64,000 bases of DNA, from assembly GCF_900107395.1 (NCBI RefSeq), contig NZ_FNPW01000005.1:120869-184868 (forward strand). The letters run 5' to 3'. The DNA comes from Pseudomonas sp. NFIX28. Lineage in GTDB: Bacteria; Pseudomonadota; Gammaproteobacteria; Pseudomonadales; Pseudomonadaceae. Shown here piece by piece: positions 28,222-36,070 of the stretch; the stretch's first letter is position 1, and the number at the start of each line of letters is the position of its first letter. Position numbers and translations under genes: made by a program. The notes under the pieces are model-generated. The model was not told where the DNA came from. It saw only the letters and a list, made by a program, of their open reading frames with translations, and did no database searches.

Positions 28222-29712
28222 TCAATCGAAGGTAATACCCTGCGCCAATGGCAGCTCCAGCGAATAGTTCACGGTGTTGGTCTGCCGGCGCATATAGGCG
28301 CGCCAGGCATCGGAGCCGGATTCGCGGCCGCCGCCGGTTTCTTTCTCGCCCCCGAAGGCGCCGCCGATTTCCGCGCCGCTCGGGCCGATATTGACGTTGG
28401 CGATGCCGCAGTCGCTGCCCACCGCCGACATGAACTGTTCGGCCTCGCGCACATCGGTGGTGAAGATGCAGGACGACAAGCCTTGCGGCACGGCGTTGTT
28501 CAGGCGCAGCGCTTCGTCGAAATCGCTGTAGCCCACCACGTAGAGAATCGGCGCGAAGGTTTCGCTGCACACCACATCGCTCTGCTCCGGCATCTCGACG
28601 ATCGCTGGCGACACGTAATACGCGTTGGGGAACTGCTCCTCGAGCTGGCGCTTGCCGCCGAATACCCGACCGCCTTCGCTCAGCGCCTGCTCCAGCGCAT
28701 CCTGCATATTGTCGAAGCTGTGCTTGTCGATCAGCGGGCCGATCAGGTTGCCTTGCAGCGGATGGCCGATGCGCACCTTGGCATAGGCGGCCTTGAGGCG
28801 GGTGACGATTTCGTCCTTCACCGATTCGTGGGCGATCAGCCGGCGCAACGTCGTGCAGCGCTGGCCAGCGGTACCGACGGCGCTGAACAGGATGGCGCGC
28901 ACGGCCATGTCCAGGTCGGCGCTCGGGGCGAGGATCATCGCGTTGTTGCCGCCCAGTTCGAGGATGCTGCGGGCGAAACGCGCGGCGATCTTCGGTGCCA
29001 CTTCGCGGCCCATGCGGGTGCTGCCGGTGGCGCTGATCAGGGCCACGCGGGGGTCGTCCACCAGCGCTTCGCCGGCGTCGCGCCCGCCGATGACCACCTG
29101 GCTCAGGTATTCGGGGGCGTCGTTGAAGTTTTTCAGCACGCGCTCGAACAGCGCCTGGCAGGCCAGGGCGGTCAAGGGTGTTTTTTCCGAGGGTTTCCAG
29201 ATCACCGGGTTGCCGCAGACCAGCGCCAGGGTGGTGTTCCAGGCCCAGACCGCGACCGGGAAGTTGAACGCGCTGATCACCCCGACGATGCCCAGCGGGT
29301 GCCAGGTCTCGCGCATATGGTGGCCAGGACGCTCGGAAGCGATGGTCAGGCCGTACAGCTGGCGCGACAGGCCGACCGCGAAGTCGCAGATGTCGATCAT
29401 TTCCTGCACTTCGCCCAAGCCTTCCTGGGTGATCTTGCCGGCTTCCCAGGACACCAGCTCGCCCAGGTCGGCCTTGTATTCGCGCAGCACTTCGCCGAAC
29501 TGGCGCACCAGCTCGCCGCGACGCGGCGCCGGCACCTTGCGCCACAGTTCGAAGGCATGCTCGGCGCGACTGACCTGCTGCTCCACTTCGGCTGCGCCCT
29601 GCCAGTTCACCGAGGCGATGCGGCTGCCGTCGATCGGCGAATGCACGGGCTGCTTGCCCGATTGGTACAGGGCCGGGTTCACACCAAGACGATCAAGCAA
29701 TGCGGCAACCAT
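28222..29712 (-). CDS. amaA: piperideine-6-carboxylate/alpha-aminoadipate semialdehyde dehydrogenase AmaA
   Basis: A 496-residue aldehyde dehydrogenase of the ALDH7/antiquitin type. The general base is in LELGGNNA. The catalytic Cys lies in TAGQRCTTLRRL, nearly the same as human antiquitin. The N-terminal half holds the NAD-binding segment (GVISAFNFPVAVWAWN; WKPSEKTPLTA). In P. putida AmaA makes 2-aminoadipate from piperideine-6-carboxylate, the step after AmaB. A strong AAGGAG ribosome-binding site precedes the ATG at 29712. It is divergent from amaR. Confidence 0.92.
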   Translation of the reverse strand: MVAALLDRLGVNPALYQSGKQPVHSPIDGSRIASVNWQGAAEVEQQVSRAEHAFELWRKVPAPRRGELVRQFGEVLREYKADLGELVSWEAGKITQEGLGEVQEMIDICDFAVGLSRQLYGLTIASERPGHHMRETWHPLGIVGVISAFNFPVAVWAWNTTLALVCGNPVIWKPSEKTPLTALACQALFERVLKNFNDAPEYLSQVVIGGRDAGEALVDDPRVALISATGSTRMGREVAPKIAARFARSILELGGNNAMILAPSADLDMAVRAILFSAVGTAGQRCTTLRRLIAHESVKDEIVTRLKAAYAKVRIGHPLQGNLIGPLIDKHSFDNMQDALEQALSEGGRVFGGKRQLEEQFPNAYYVSPAIVEMPEQSDVVCSETFAPILYVVGYSDFDEALRLNNAVPQGLSSCIFTTDVREAEQFMSAVGSDCGIANVNIGPSGAEIGGAFGGEKETGGGRESGSDAWRAYMRRQTNTVNYSLELPLAQGITFD

Positions 29713-29875
29713 GGGTCACTCCTTACAAATGGAAAGCAAAAAGTCGTAGCCGTTGAAACAGCTATTCAGGACTCTAGTTGTAGCCGGCCCGAGACTTGCC
29801 AACAAACGACGATTAGGCGAGATATCATTCCGTTTATTCATGCTGCGCAGCCGGGACAAGAACAAGGAACCCTCG

Positions 29876-30781
29876 ATGCTGAACAAACGCTACCTGCCCT
29901 CGATCACCGCCCTGCAGTGTTTCGAGGCCGTCACCCGGCACCTGAGCTTCACCCGCGCAGCGGAGGAGCTGAACCTGACCCAGAGCGCGGTCAGCAAGCA
30001 GGTCGCGCAGCTCGAGGAACTCCTGCAGCACCTGCTGTTTCGCCGGGTTCGCCGGCGCCTGCAACTGACCCCGGCCGGCGACCTGTACCTGGTGGAAGTG
30101 CGCAAGATCCTTTCGCAGATCGAGATGTCGACCCATTACCTGCGCTCCTATGGCGGCGAAACCGAGGTCCTGCGGGTGTCCACGCCATCGACCTTCGGCG
30201 CGCGCTGGCTAGTGCCGCGCCTCAAGGGCTGGCGCCTGCGCCATCCGCAAATCCACCTCGACCTGTGCAACGAGCAGGAAGCCGACGACCTGCTGCAGGG
30301 CCGCAGCGACATGGCGTTCTATTTCGGCCAGGGTTCGCGCCCCGGCACCGAGTGCCTGAAGCTGTTCGGCGAAGAACTGGTGGCGGTCTGTGCCCCGGGC
30401 AGCCTGCCGGACAAGCCCTTCACCGACCCGACGCAACTGGCCGAGCTGGTGCTGCTGCAACTGGCCTCGCGGCCGCAGGCCTGGCATGACTGGTTCGACA
30501 GCCAGGGTTACCACACCGAGCACAGCTATCACGGCCCGCGCTTCGAAACCTTCTATATGTGCATCCGGGCCGCCCAGGTCGGCTGCGGCGTGGCCCTGCT
30601 GCCGCGGTTCCTGGTCGAGGAAGAGCTGGCCGAGGGCAAGCTGGTGCTGGCCTGGGACTACGCCATGCCCAGCCACGATGCCTATTACCTGGCCTACCCG
30701 GAACACGCGGCCGAAGTGCCCAAGGTGCGGGATTTCGTGCGCTGGATGCTGGAGCAGATCGACAGCACGGGCCCGACCTGA
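29876..30781 (+). CDS. amaR: LysR-family regulator of lysine/pipecolate catabolism AmaR
   Basis: A 301-residue LysR regulator. The helix-turn-helix is at the N terminus (ALQCFEAVTRHLSFTRAAEE; TQSAVSKQVAQLEELL), followed by a GcvA-like effector domain (STPSTFGARWLVPRLKGW). The ATG at 29876 has AAGGA seven bases upstream; the longer frame from 29753 is not supported. It is divergent from amaA, with 163 bp between the starts, the usual layout for a LysR activator and its target. The name follows the synteny with P. aeruginosa and P. putida. Confidence 0.85.
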   Translation: MLNKRYLPSITALQCFEAVTRHLSFTRAAEELNLTQSAVSKQVAQLEELLQHLLFRRVRRRLQLTPAGDLYLVEVRKILSQIEMSTHYLRSYGGETEVLRVSTPSTFGARWLVPRLKGWRLRHPQIHLDLCNEQEADDLLQGRSDMAFYFGQGSRPGTECLKLFGEELVAVCAPGSLPDKPFTDPTQLAELVLLQLASRPQAWHDWFDSQGYHTEHSYHGPRFETFYMCIRAAQVGCGVALLPRFLVEEELAEGKLVLAWDYAMPSHDAYYLAYPEHAAEVPKVRDFVRWMLEQIDSTGPT

Positions 30782-30811
30782 TCCGGGATCGGTGCGAGCC
30801 GCACGGCCTTA

Positions 30812-30875
30812 TCGCGGGCAAGCCTCGCTCCTACAAGAGCAGCGCCGTACCTGTAGGAGCGAGGCTTGCCCGCGA
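30812..30875. repeat. inverted pair of REP palindromes
   Basis: A minus copy at 30812-30834 and a plus copy at 30853-30875 are separated by 18 bp, a near-perfect doublet just after amaR. Confidence 0.9.
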
Positions 30876-31007
30876 TGAGTCCATCAGCCTCGACATCGTC
30901 CCCAAGCAAAAAACACTGGCACAACCCACGGCGGATATGCGCCACTACTGCCTTTATTGAAAAGCTGAAAAGCCGCGCCCTTCGCGGCCAGCATGGAGAT
31001 TTCCGTT

Positions 31008-32234
31008 ATGAGCGAGAGTGTGTTTGCCGATCGCATCGTGCAGAACCTGCTCGACACCGATTTCTACAAACTGACCATGATGCAGGCGGTGCTGCACAAC
31101 TACCCCAATGTGGAAGTCGAATGGGAATTCCGCTGCCGCAACAGCGAGGACCTGCGCCCTTACCTGGCGGAGATCCGCTATCAGTTCGAGCGCCTGGCCG
31201 ACCTGAGCCTGAGCGCCGACCAGTTGAGCTTTCTCGAGCGCATCAGCTTCCTGAAGCCGGATTTCCTGCGTTTTCTCGGACTGTTTCGCTTCAACCTGCG
31301 TTATGTCCACACCGGCATCGAGAACGGCGAGCTGTTCATCCGCCTGCGCGGGCCCTGGCTGCATGTGATCCTGTTCGAAGTGCCGATGCTGGCGATCGTC
31401 AGCGAGGTGCGTAACCGCTATCGCTACCGCGAAGTTGTCCTGGAACAGGCGCGCGAACAGCTGTATCGCAAGTTCGACTGGCTGAGCGCCAACGCCAGCG
31501 CCGATGAGCTGGCGCACCTGCAAGTGGCCGACTTCGGCACCCGCCGGCGCTTCTCGTACCGGGTCCAGGAAGAAGTGGTGAATGTGCTCAAGCACGATTT
31601 CCCCGGGCGTTTCGTCGGTACCAGCAACGTGCACCTGTCCCGCGAGTTGGACATGAAACCCCTGGGCACCATGGCCCACGAATGGATCATGGCCCACCAG
31701 CAGCTGGGGCCGCGGCTGATCGACAGCCAGATTGCCGCCCTCGATTGCTGGGTCCGCGAATACCGCGGCCTGCTGGGGATCGCCCTGACCGACTGCATCA
31801 CCACCGACGCCTTCCTCAGCGATTTCGATCTGTATTTCGCCAAGCTGTTCGACGGTTTGCGCCACGACTCGGGCGACCCGATCGCCTGGGCGGAAAAAGC
31901 CATCGCCCATTACCTGAAACTGGGGATCGAGCCGATGAGCAAGACCCTGGTGTTCTCCGACAGCCTGACGCTGCCCAAGTCGCTGGAGATTTTTCGCGCG
32001 TTGCGTGGTCGGATCAATGTCAGCTTCGGTATCGGCACCAACCTGACGTGCGATATTCCCGGTGTCGAGCCGATGAGCATCGTGCTTAAAATGGCCGCCT
32101 GCAATGGCCAGCCCGTCGCCAAGATTTCCGACGAAGCGGGCAAGACTCATTGCAAGGATCCCAACTTCGTCGCTTATTTGCGCCACGTTTTCCAAGTACC
32201 TGCCGCCCTTTCTGGCACATCAAGCAAGGAGTGA
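31008..32234 (+). CDS. pncB: nicotinate phosphoribosyltransferase PncB
   Basis: A 408-residue enzyme that makes nicotinate mononucleotide from nicotinate and PRPP in the NAD salvage pathway. Family features are the N-terminal [15 protein letters not shown], the [18 protein letters not shown] segment, GTSNVHLS and [12 protein letters not shown] (active-site His), and [11 protein letters not shown] near the C terminus (phosphate binding). I use the ATG at 31008; a start five codons earlier is possible. nadE begins three bases after the stop, so the pair is an operon. The remembered neighbours nrtR and pncA are not in this locus. Confidence 0.95.
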   Translation: MSESVFADRIVQNLLDTDFYKLTMMQAVLHNYPNVEVEWEFRCRNSEDLRPYLAEIRYQFERLADLSLSADQLSFLERISFLKPDFLRFLGLFRFNLRYVHTGIENGELFIRLRGPWLHVILFEVPMLAIVSEVRNRYRYREVVLEQAREQLYRKFDWLSANASADELAHLQVADFGTRRRFSYRVQEEVVNVLKHDFPGRFVGTSNVHLSRELDMKPLGTMAHEWIMAHQQLGPRLIDSQIAALDCWVREYRGLLGIALTDCITTDAFLSDFDLYFAKLFDGLRHDSGDPIAWAEKAIAHYLKLGIEPMSKTLVFSDSLTLPKSLEIFRALRGRINVSFGIGTNLTCDIPGVEPMSIVLKMAACNGQPVAKISDEAGKTHCKDPNFVAYLRHVFQVPAALSGTSSKE

Positions 32235-32237
32235 ATC

Positions 32238-33065
32238 ATGCAAGCCGTACAGCGTGAAATTGCTGAACAGCTCAAGGTCCAACCCCCTTTCAAGGACCAG
32301 GCCGATCTCGAGGCAGAAGTCGCCCGGCGGGTCGCCTTCATCCAGCAATGCCTGGTCAATTCCGGGCTCAAGACCCTGGTGCTAGGCATCAGCGGTGGCG
32401 TCGACTCCCTGGCCGCAGGCCTGCTGGCCCAGCGGGCGATGCGCGAACTGCGCGCAAGCAGCGGCGACCAGAGCTATCGCTTCATCGCCGTGCGCCTGCC
32501 GTACGACGTGCAGTTCGATGAGCACGATGCCCAGGCTTCGGTGGATTTCATCGAGCCCGACGAACGCCATACCGTGAACATCGGCCCGGCGGTCAAGTCC
32601 CTGGCCAACGAAGTGGCGGCCTTCGAAGGCCATCAGGCGGTAGCGCGGGACTTCGTGCTCGGCAACACCAAGGCGCGCATGCGCATGGTCGCGCAATACA
32701 CCATCGCCGGCGCCGCCCAGGGCCTGGTGATCGGCACCGACCATGCCGCCGAGGCCGTGATGGGCTTCTTCACCAAGTTCGGCGACGGCGCCTGTGACCT
32801 GGCCCCGCTGAGCGGCCTGGTGAAGAACCAGGTGCGGGCGATTGCCCGGTATTTCGGCGCGCCGGAGTCGCTGGTGGAAAAAATCCCTACCGCAGACCTC
32901 GAGGACCTGTCTCCCGGCAAGCCGGACGAGGCCTCCCACGGCGTGACCTACGCCGAGATCGACGCCTTCCTGCATGGCCAGCCGGTGCGCGAGGAAGCCT
33001 TCAAGATCATCTGCAATACCTACAACAAGACCCATCACAAACGCGTGATGCCATTCGCGCCATAA
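32238..33065 (+). CDS. nadE: NH3-dependent NAD synthetase NadE
   Basis: A 275-residue synthetase that amidates nicotinate adenine dinucleotide to NAD. The ATP pyrophosphatase P-loop SGGVDS is at residues 52-57, and the [17 protein letters not shown] and [10 protein letters not shown] segments are family signatures. No glutaminase domain is present, so ammonia is the nitrogen donor. An AAGGAGTGA ribosome-binding site overlaps the pncB stop. Confidence 0.96.
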   Translation: MQAVQREIAEQLKVQPPFKDQADLEAEVARRVAFIQQCLVNSGLKTLVLGISGGVDSLAAGLLAQRAMRELRASSGDQSYRFIAVRLPYDVQFDEHDAQASVDFIEPDERHTVNIGPAVKSLANEVAAFEGHQAVARDFVLGNTKARMRMVAQYTIAGAAQGLVIGTDHAAEAVMGFFTKFGDGACDLAPLSGLVKNQVRAIARYFGAPESLVEKIPTADLEDLSPGKPDEASHGVTYAEIDAFLHGQPVREEAFKIICNTYNKTHHKRVMPFAP

Positions 33066-33074
33066 ATAAACAGC

Positions 33075-33222
33075 CGTAGCCGCTGCCGAGCCCGCGAGGC
33101 TGCGTACAAGGACGCAGTCCTCGCAAAACCTGCCCGCGCGGTCCATGGGACGTATGCGGCGCCTGATTTTGCGAGCGCTCTGCGGCCGTACGCAGCCTCG
33201 CAGGCTCGGCAGCGGCTACAAG
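33075..33222. repeat. inverted pair of GTAGCCGCTGCCGAG-type palindromes
   Basis: GTAGCCGCTGCCGAGCCCGC (from 33076) and CAGGCTCGGCAGCGGCTAC (to about 33220) flank about 105 bp between nadE and the azurin terminator. Confidence 0.8.
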
Positions 33223-33230
33223 ATGCGCGC

Positions 33231-33274
33231 ACAAAAAAACGCCGTGTTCTCCTCAAGAGAACACGGTGTTTTTT
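33231..33274. terminator. bidirectional terminator between nadE and azu
   Basis: CCGTGTTCTC and GAGAACACGG form a ten-base-pair stem with a CTCAA-type loop, flanked by an A-tract on the left and GTTTTTT on the right. It can therefore end both convergent transcripts. Confidence 0.92.
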
Positions 33275-33320
33275 GTGGCGGTCTGGCGCCCCGCCGGGGC
33301 GCCTTCTCAGTAATGCCGGA

Positions 33321-33767
33321 TCACTTCAGCACCACGGCGCCTTTCATCATCGAGTTGTGGCCCGGGAACGAGCAGAAGAACTCATAGCTTTCGCCAGCGG
33401 TCAGCTTCGATACGTCGAAGGTTACCGAGTCCTTTTCGCCGCCACCGATGATCTTGGTGTGGGCGATGATGCGGCTGTCGCCTTCCTTCAGGTAGTTCTT
33501 GTCGATGCCGGCAGCCATGCCGTCGGTAGCGATACCGGCCATGTCCGCGGTTTTGCTCAATACCCAGTTATGGCCCATGACGTTTTTCGGCAGGCTGCCG
33601 GAATGGGTCAGGTTCACGGTGAAGGTCTTGCAACTTTTATCGATGGTGATTTCCTTCGTGTTGAAGGACATCTGGTCGGTGGAATCGACATCGACCTTGC
33701 ATTCGGCGGCCATCAGCTGGCTGCTGGCCAGTGTCAACAGGGATACCGCAACGAGTTTGGCAAACAT
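33321..33767 (-). CDS. azu: azurin precursor
   Basis: A 148-residue precursor: a 20-residue signal peptide (cut before AECKVDV) and a 128-residue mature blue copper protein. All ligands are present in mature numbering: Gly45-His46 (MGHNW), Cys112, His117 and Met121 ([13 protein letters not shown]). The structural disulfide Cys3-Cys26 is also there. Azurin is a periplasmic electron carrier linked to denitrification and oxidative-stress responses. I use the ATG at 33767; the frame extends upstream without similarity. An ANR-like site lies about 80 bp before the start. Confidence 0.97.
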   Translation of the reverse strand: MFAKLVAVSLLTLASSQLMAAECKVDVDSTDQMSFNTKEITIDKSCKTFTVNLTHSGSLPKNVMGHNWVLSKTADMAGIATDGMAAGIDKNYLKEGDSRIIAHTKIIGGGEKDSVTFDVSKLTAGESYEFFCSFPGHNSMMKGAVVLK

Positions 33768-33847
33768 GGTGAATCTCCAAGGCAGGGTTAACAAAATCCA
33801 TCTGAATCCATGGAAGTGAAGACTGCCTGAATTTTTCACAAGTTCCT

Positions 33848-33861
33848 ATGATTTGCATCAA
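33848..33861. promoter_or_regulatory. ANR/FNR-like box upstream of azu
   Basis: ATGATTTGCATCAA matches the TTGAT-N4-ATCAA consensus with one mismatch and lies 81-94 bp upstream of the azurin start. Azurin genes in P. aeruginosa are known to respond to ANR. The position fits activation in low oxygen. Confidence 0.6.
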
Positions 33862-33968
33862 GAAATTGTATACAACTTTGCGCTATCGGCCTGATCGAGA
33901 GAATCAAACAGCCAGCCGGCAACCGCGGGGCCTATGCTCGGCGCACATCACCCATCGGAGTGTCCGCC

Positions 33969-34058
33969 ATGCACCTCAACAGCCTGTTCCGCAGCCTGCT
34001 CGCCGCCTACGCCTGTGGCGCCAGCGGCACCTATGAAAGCGCCCGTCGCGAGGATTGA
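33969..34058 (+). CDS. possible 29-residue small protein
   Basis: An ATG preceded by CGGAGTG encodes 29 residues (MHLNSLFRSLLAAYACGASG then TYESARRED). The N-terminal part is hydrophobic or amphipathic, and the stop is followed 60 bp later by the LOG gene. I do not recognise it. The reading frame is short, so coding potential is uncertain. Confidence 0.35.
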   Translation: MHLNSLFRSLLAAYACGASGTYESARRED

Positions 34059-34118
34059 TCCTTGGAGCGAGGCCTGCCTGCCATTACTCTGTGGCCCTCA
34101 CCGATCATGGAGTAAGGC

Positions 34119-34706
34119 ATGTCTTTAGCGTCTGTATGTGTGTTCTGCGGGGCCAGCACCGGTAGCAACCCGGCCTACCGCGAGGCCGCCGAAGCCCTCG
34201 GCCGGCAGTTGGCCGAGCGCCGGCTGACCCTGGTCTATGGCGGTGGCGCCGTCGGCCTGATGGGCATCGTCGCCGATGCGGCCCTGGCCGCCGGTGGCGA
34301 AGTCATCGGCATCATTCCCCAGAGCCTCAAGGACAAGGAGATCGGTCATCCGGGCCTGACGCGCCTGGAGGTGGTCGACGGCATGCACGCGCGCAAGGCG
34401 CGCATGGCCGAACTGAGCGATGCCTTTATCGCGCTGCCGGGCGGCCTGGGCACCCTGGAAGAATTGTTCGAAGTCTGGACCTGGGGCCAGCTGGGTTATC
34501 ACGCCAAGCCGCTGGGGTTGCTGGAAGTGAACGGTTTCTACGAGAAACTCACCGGTTTTCTCGATCATATCGTCGGCGAAGGCTTCGTTCGCACCCCGCA
34601 CCGTGACATGCTGCAAGTGAGCGAATCGCCGCGCACGCTGCTCGACGCCCTGGAAACCTGGCAACCCACGGTAGCCCCCAAATGGGCCGAGCAAAAACCC
34701 GACTAA
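34119..34706 (+). CDS. LOG-family phosphoribohydrolase
   Basis: A 195-residue Rossmann-fold enzyme of the lysine-decarboxylase-like LOG family. The nucleotide motif GGGAVGLMG (41-49), the catalytic Arg95 in ARKARM and the PGGLGTLEE motif (107-115) are all present. Family members hydrolyse nucleoside 5'-monophosphates to base and ribose 5-phosphate; plant and some bacterial enzymes act on cytokinin nucleotides. The bacterial substrate here may be AMP or a related nucleotide. It is the syntenic equivalent of PA4923. Older annotations as lysine decarboxylase are not supported. Confidence 0.92.
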   Translation: MSLASVCVFCGASTGSNPAYREAAEALGRQLAERRLTLVYGGGAVGLMGIVADAALAAGGEVIGIIPQSLKDKEIGHPGLTRLEVVDGMHARKARMAELSDAFIALPGGLGTLEELFEVWTWGQLGYHAKPLGLLEVNGFYEKLTGFLDHIVGEGFVRTPHRDMLQVSESPRTLLDALETWQPTVAPKWAEQKPD

Positions 34707-34775
34707 CCGCCGGGCTCCGATACAAGGCAGAATACGCGCCGCTCAAACCTCACCTTCGACCCCAGAGGATCGCCC

Positions 34776-34961
34776 ATGGCCAAACCCAATTACTCCTTCG
34801 CCAAACGTCAGCGAGACCTGGCAAAGGAGCAGAAGAAAGAGGAAAAGCTGCAACGCAAGAAAGCTGCCGCCGAAGAAGCCGGCGCAGCGGGCCCGGATAC
34901 AGAAGACCAAGCGGCCGTCGATGACGCCGATGCCGCAGACGACCAGGCCCCCCAGGCCTGA
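34776..34961 (+). CDS. small charged conserved hypothetical protein
   Basis: A 61-residue protein, very basic in its first half (KPNYSFAKRQRDLAKEQKKE) and very acidic in its second (EDQAAVDDADAADDQ). It starts with a clear ATG after a CAGAGGATCG stretch. The MAKPNYSFAKRQRDLAKEQ opening is widely conserved in Pseudomonas as far as I remember. A highly charged, probably disordered or coiled-coil protein is expected; the function is unknown. It is 69 bp after the LOG gene. Confidence 0.8.
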   Translation: MAKPNYSFAKRQRDLAKEQKKEEKLQRKKAAAEEAGAAGPDTEDQAAVDDADAADDQAPQA

Positions 34962-34970
34962 GCCCCGCCA

Positions 34971-34992
34971 GGCCCGATACCTCTATCGGGCC
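34971..34992 (+). terminator. hairpin after the small charged protein gene
   Basis: GGCCCGATA and TATCGGGCC pair perfectly around a CCTC loop ten bases after the stop. No T-tract follows, so termination strength is uncertain. Confidence 0.55.
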
Positions 34993-35164
34993 CTCGGGAT
35001 CCGGGGTCGGCCATCCGTTGCCGACCTTGGGATACCCAACGCTTAGACAATCGAATCGCGATAACCCCCAGGCAAGTTGGTCGGTAACTGGTCCGGCGCG
35101 TAGCGGCCGTATGTTCGAGGCTGCAGGAAGGTTTTGCGAACCTTGTCGCAGCCTGCGCCAGCGA

Positions 35165-36070
35165 CTACAGGGAGATCCGTTCATTGAGCGGCATCACCGT
35201 CACCCGCACTTCCGGGTCATGGCTGCCGCCGCCGAGAATCACCCCGCGCAATGGCGAGACATCGGAAAAATCCCGGCCCCAGGCCAGGGTGATGTGCTCC
35301 AGCGCGGGCTGGACGTTGTTGGTCGGGTCGAAATCGACCCAGCCGAGCACCGGGCAGAATACCGAGACCCAGGCATGGGAAGCGTCCGCGCCGATCAGCC
35401 GTGGCTGCCCCGGTGGCGGCTGGGTCAGCAGGTAGCCGCTGACATAACGCGCCGCCAGGCCACGGGAACGCAGGCACGCCAGCATCAGGTGGGCGAAGTC
35501 CTGGCAGACCCCGCGCCGCCGCTCCAGCACCTCGACCAGCGGCGTCGCCACCTGGGTGGCCTCGGCATCGAAGGTGAACTCGCTGAAGATCTTTTCCATC
35601 AGCGCCTGTACTCCCAGCAGCAACGGACGCCCCGCGGGGAAACAGCTTTCGGAGAATTCGACGAAGCTTTTCTTCAGGTGTACGTAAGGCGACTCGAAGC
35701 GGTAACGGCACGCCTCCATCAACGACGCGGACAACGGCTGGCTGCTGTAGGTCAGCGCGTTGCGGGTGGCGTCCCAGGGCAACGACCGGGTGAAGTCCAG
35801 CGCGGGCCTGGCCAGCACCTCCACCGTTAACTGGGCATTGACCAGCAGCTCGTCATGGGGACGCTCGAACGCCAGGCGGGTCAGCGGGTTGCCGAACACG
35901 TCCAGCTCGTCGCGGCGAGTGGTCGGTTCGGGGCTGATCAGCAGCTCCTGCTGGCTGCAGAGCTGCCAGGCGCAGGCGCGCGGCCACAGGTGCGCCAGTT
36001 GCTGGGCCAGGGACACCGGGCTGTCGTAGTGGTAATGGGTATCGTGGAAGATTTGGTAATGGGCGCTCAT
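35165..36070 (-). CDS. transglutaminase-like family protein
   Basis: A 301-residue protein with an N-terminal beta domain (bacterial transglutaminase-like N-terminal region, residues 1-95) and a transglutaminase/peptidase core. The triad is Cys189 (GVCQDFAH), His232 (SHAWVSV) and Asp248 (DFDPTNN). No signal peptide is seen, so it should be cytoplasmic. It overlaps the upstream ATP-grasp/alpha-E gene by a single base, indicating one operon. Proteins of this type accompany circularly permuted ATP-grasp and alpha-E proteins in many bacteria and are predicted to make or cleave peptide-like bonds. The actual reaction is unknown. Confidence 0.88.
   Translation of the reverse strand: MSAHYQIFHDTHYHYDSPVSLAQQLAHLWPRACAWQLCSQQELLISPEPTTRRDELDVFGNPLTRLAFERPHDELLVNAQLTVEVLARPALDFTRSLPWDATRNALTYSSQPLSASLMEACRYRFESPYVHLKKSFVEFSESCFPAGRPLLLGVQALMEKIFSEFTFDAEATQVATPLVEVLERRRGVCQDFAHLMLACLRSRGLAARYVSGYLLTQPPPGQPRLIGADASHAWVSVFCPVLGWVDFDPTNNVQPALEHITLAWGRDFSDVSPLRGVILGGGSHDPEVRVTVMPLNERISL

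Noticed and set aside
34119..34706. Lysine decarboxylase
   Set aside because: The PGGLGTLEE motif identifies a LOG phosphoribohydrolase. The decarboxylase label is an old misannotation of this family.
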